From NCBI GenBank assembly GCA_937876275.1, contig CALFIA010000224.1:1-26670 (forward strand): 26,670 nt of DNA, in the 5' to 3' direction. Below are positions 25,719-26,670 of this stretch, one piece after another. A program made the translations under genes and the position numbers. Position 1 is the stretch's first letter. Each line of letters starts with the position of its first letter. The notes under the pieces were generated by a model, which was not told the origin of the DNA, made no database searches, and saw only the letters and a program-made list of their open reading frames with translations. This stretch comes from an uncultured Actinomycetes bacterium (GTDB lineage Bacteria > Actinomycetota > Actinomycetes > S36-B12).

Positions 25719-26069
25719 TCAGCGCGCGAATTGAAGCAGAGTCACGATGATCGCGATGATCATCAAGACAAGGGCCGGCGCCATGTCCTTGCCACCTTGC
25801 TTGGCACGAAGGTGCGCGATGACGGCACCAAGGAAGTAGAGCGCAAAGCCGATCGCTGCGAGAGTGCCAAGAATCGGAATCCAGATTCCCACCAGCAGCC
25901 CGAGCGATCCGAGAATTTCAATGGTGCCGAGAAGGCGGATCTGCTGAGTCTTCAAACCCAGGTGATACAGGTTGTCGACCACCTTCGGGTTCATGGAGAA
26001 CTTGCCGAATGCGGAGAAGGTTGCCACGAGACCGAGAAGCGTGGCGAGGATAACGAGAGCGATGTTCAT
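25719..26069 (-). CDS. DoxX-like family membrane protein
   Basis: A 116-residue protein with four membrane helices (about 2-20, 46-64, 67-88 and 96-113). The DoxX-like motif follows helix 1 (SAFGKFSMNP), with GTIEILGSLGLLVG in helix 2. DoxX-like proteins are associated with thiol or redox and respiratory membrane functions in other bacteria, but this one's role is unknown. The start ATG 26069 follows AGAGG by 4 nt. A TAACGT -10 candidate (minus strand 26117-26112) overlaps the stop codon of the NUDIX gene. It is transcribed with the DUF4287 gene. Confidence 0.9.
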   Translation of the reverse strand: MNIALVILATLLGLVATFSAFGKFSMNPKVVDNLYHLGLKTQQIRLLGTIEILGSLGLLVGIWIPILGTLAAIGFALYFLGAVIAHLRAKQGGKDMAPALVLMIIAIIVTLLQFAR

Positions 26070-26114
26070 AGGGCCTCTTTAGTTCGGGGGTTAGGAAACC
26101 GCGTTGCCCTCACG

Positions 26115-26558
26115 TTACCGAGTGCGCGGCTGCTTCTTCGTGAGTGCGGGCAGGACACGCGTGACAAGGAGTGGTGCCAGGTCGTGCCTGCGTGACATCT
26201 CATCCGGATGCAGCCAGAGGAGATCCTCGATCTCCGCTCGCACGGCAAGGCCGTGAACCCACGGATGCTCGAAGATGTGGCCGTGCACGGAGTGACCGGG
26301 CTCGTTCGCCGCGGGCGCAGTCCACTCACCGAGGAAGGTGAGTGATGCCGGATCGAGCTCTGCACCAACCTCTTCGTGCAGCTCGCGAATGGCTGCCTGC
26401 GCCGGCGACTCACCCTCTTCGATCTTCCCGCCAGGAAGCATGTAGCGGGACGTTCCGCGCTTGCGCACGACAAGAATTCGGCCATCCCCATCACGAAGTA
26501 CAACTGCCGACACGACAAAGTCAGGAATCGGCTTCAGCGCATCCTGACCATTCCACAC
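26115..26558 (-). CDS. NUDIX hydrolase
   Basis: A 147-residue MutT-like pyrophosphohydrolase acting on nucleoside-diphosphate-linked compounds; the substrate is not predictable. The complete NUDIX box is GGKIEEGESPAQAAIRELHE followed by EVGA (about residues 43-66), preceded by VVRKRGTSRYMLPGG. The C-terminal part (HPDEMSRRHDLAPLLVTRVL) resembles a common actinobacterial subgroup. The start is GTG 26558. The minus-strand TAGGTT (26570-26565) ends exactly 6 nt upstream, and no Shine-Dalgarno is present, so it is leaderless. It is divergent from the truncated gene at 26641. Confidence 0.94.
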   Translation of the reverse strand: MWNGQDALKPIPDFVVSAVVLRDGDGRILVVRKRGTSRYMLPGGKIEEGESPAQAAIRELHEEVGAELDPASLTFLGEWTAPAANEPGHSVHGHIFEHPWVHGLAVRAEIEDLLWLHPDEMSRRHDLAPLLVTRVLPALTKKQPRTR

Positions 26559-26564
26559 GCGGCC

Positions 26565-26570
26565 AACCTA
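26565..26570 (-). promoter_or_regulatory. -10 element of leaderless NUDIX promoter
   Basis: Minus-strand TAGGTT, 6 nt before GTG 26558. Confidence 0.5.
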
Positions 26571-26602
26571 CCTTCGCCAGCTATCTCCGTTGCGCTCAGC
26601 GC

Positions 26603-26608
26603 TAGGGT
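26603..26608 (+). promoter_or_regulatory. Candidate -10 element for the gene at the right edge
   Basis: TAGGGT on the plus strand, 32 nt before ATG 26641, with a weak AGGGA ribosome site at 26631-26635. Confidence 0.3.
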
Positions 26609-26640
26609 CAAATCCTCATCTCCTCGCGACAGGGACTCAC

Positions 26641-26653
26641 ATGGCAGTGCGCG
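26641..26653 (+). CDS. First codons of an unidentified gene, cut by adapter sequence
   Basis: ATG GCA GTG CGC G, preceded by CAGGGACTCAC and a candidate -10 at 26603. Only four complete codons (MAVR) are certain to be genomic, because the following 17 bases match the Illumina adapter. Too little for a family call. Confidence 0.4.
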
Positions 26654-26670
26654 AGATCGGAAGAGCACAC
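26654..26670 (+). other. Illumina TruSeq adapter remnant (non-genomic)
   Basis: The last 17 bases, AGATCGGAAGAGCACAC, are identical to the start of the TruSeq read-1 adapter. They should be trimmed from the contig. A genomic 17-mer identical to this by chance at exactly the contig end is very unlikely. Confidence 0.93.

Noticed and set aside
26641..26670. Edge frame MAVREI as the start of a peptide deformylase
   Set aside because: Only MAVR is certain to be genomic; the rest overlaps adapter sequence. Four residues cannot support a family.

Overview
The window is a 26.7 kb high-GC (about 60%) piece of an actinobacterial (Actinomycetota) chromosome, probably one end of a metagenome or draft contig. 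The clade call rests on several things: a mycothiol-biosynthesis deacetylase (MshB), a DUF3117 protein, a 317-residue actinobacterial-type DapD, GTG starts, TANNNT-type -10 elements and many apparently leaderless genes. From memory, the gene order seen from right to left matches, with insertions and losses, the M. tuberculosis Rv1165 (typA) to Rv1223 (htrA) neighbourhood. It looks like an old, vertically inherited housekeeping region rather than a mobile island. I found no rRNA, tRNA, CRISPR array, insertion sequence or phage gene.

Layout. 1-981: the start of a membrane-anchored HtrA-like gene, divergent from an O-methyltransferase. 1003-3565: terminator, DUF3117 mini-gene, secreted protein of unknown function, a membrane-anchored DivIVA-like mini-protein coupled to a LOG-family phosphoribohydrolase, and a YceI-family protein. 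3562-8487: lysine/peptidoglycan and central metabolism, with dapE and dapD divergent, gltA, and the ferredoxin-dapC pair. All three succinylase-branch genes of diaminopimelate synthesis (dapD, dapC, dapE) are present. 8598-15579: a variant cysteinyl-tRNA synthetase, a VanW/peptidoglycan-binding-like membrane protein, a DUF6113-like membrane protein, mshB and a DPP4-like S9 peptidase. 15599-23383: a five-gene oligopeptide-type ABC transporter set plus a second lipoprotein resembling LpqW. 23554-26558: typA, a DUF4287 and DoxX-like pair, and a NUDIX hydrolase. The last 17 bases match the Illumina TruSeq adapter, so the next gene (starting at 26641) is cut off by non-genomic sequence.

Expression logic. 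Start sites fall into two classes. One group has clear Shine-Dalgarno sequences (yceI, gltA, ferredoxin, substrate-binding protein, DUF4287, DUF3117, O-methyltransferase, HtrA-like). The other has no Shine-Dalgarno but a TANNNT hexamer ending exactly six bases before the start codon (secreted protein, dapE, dapD, cysS, mshB, typA, NUDIX), as expected for leaderless transcripts. The most striking case is dapE/dapD: their starts are divergent with 17 bp between them, and they share one 7-bp symmetric -10 element. I did not find a convincing new multi-gene system. The most interesting signals are regulatory (the shared dapE/dapD promoter, a possible ATC start, operator-like and intercistronic inverted repeats), plus one secreted protein and one CysRS variant.
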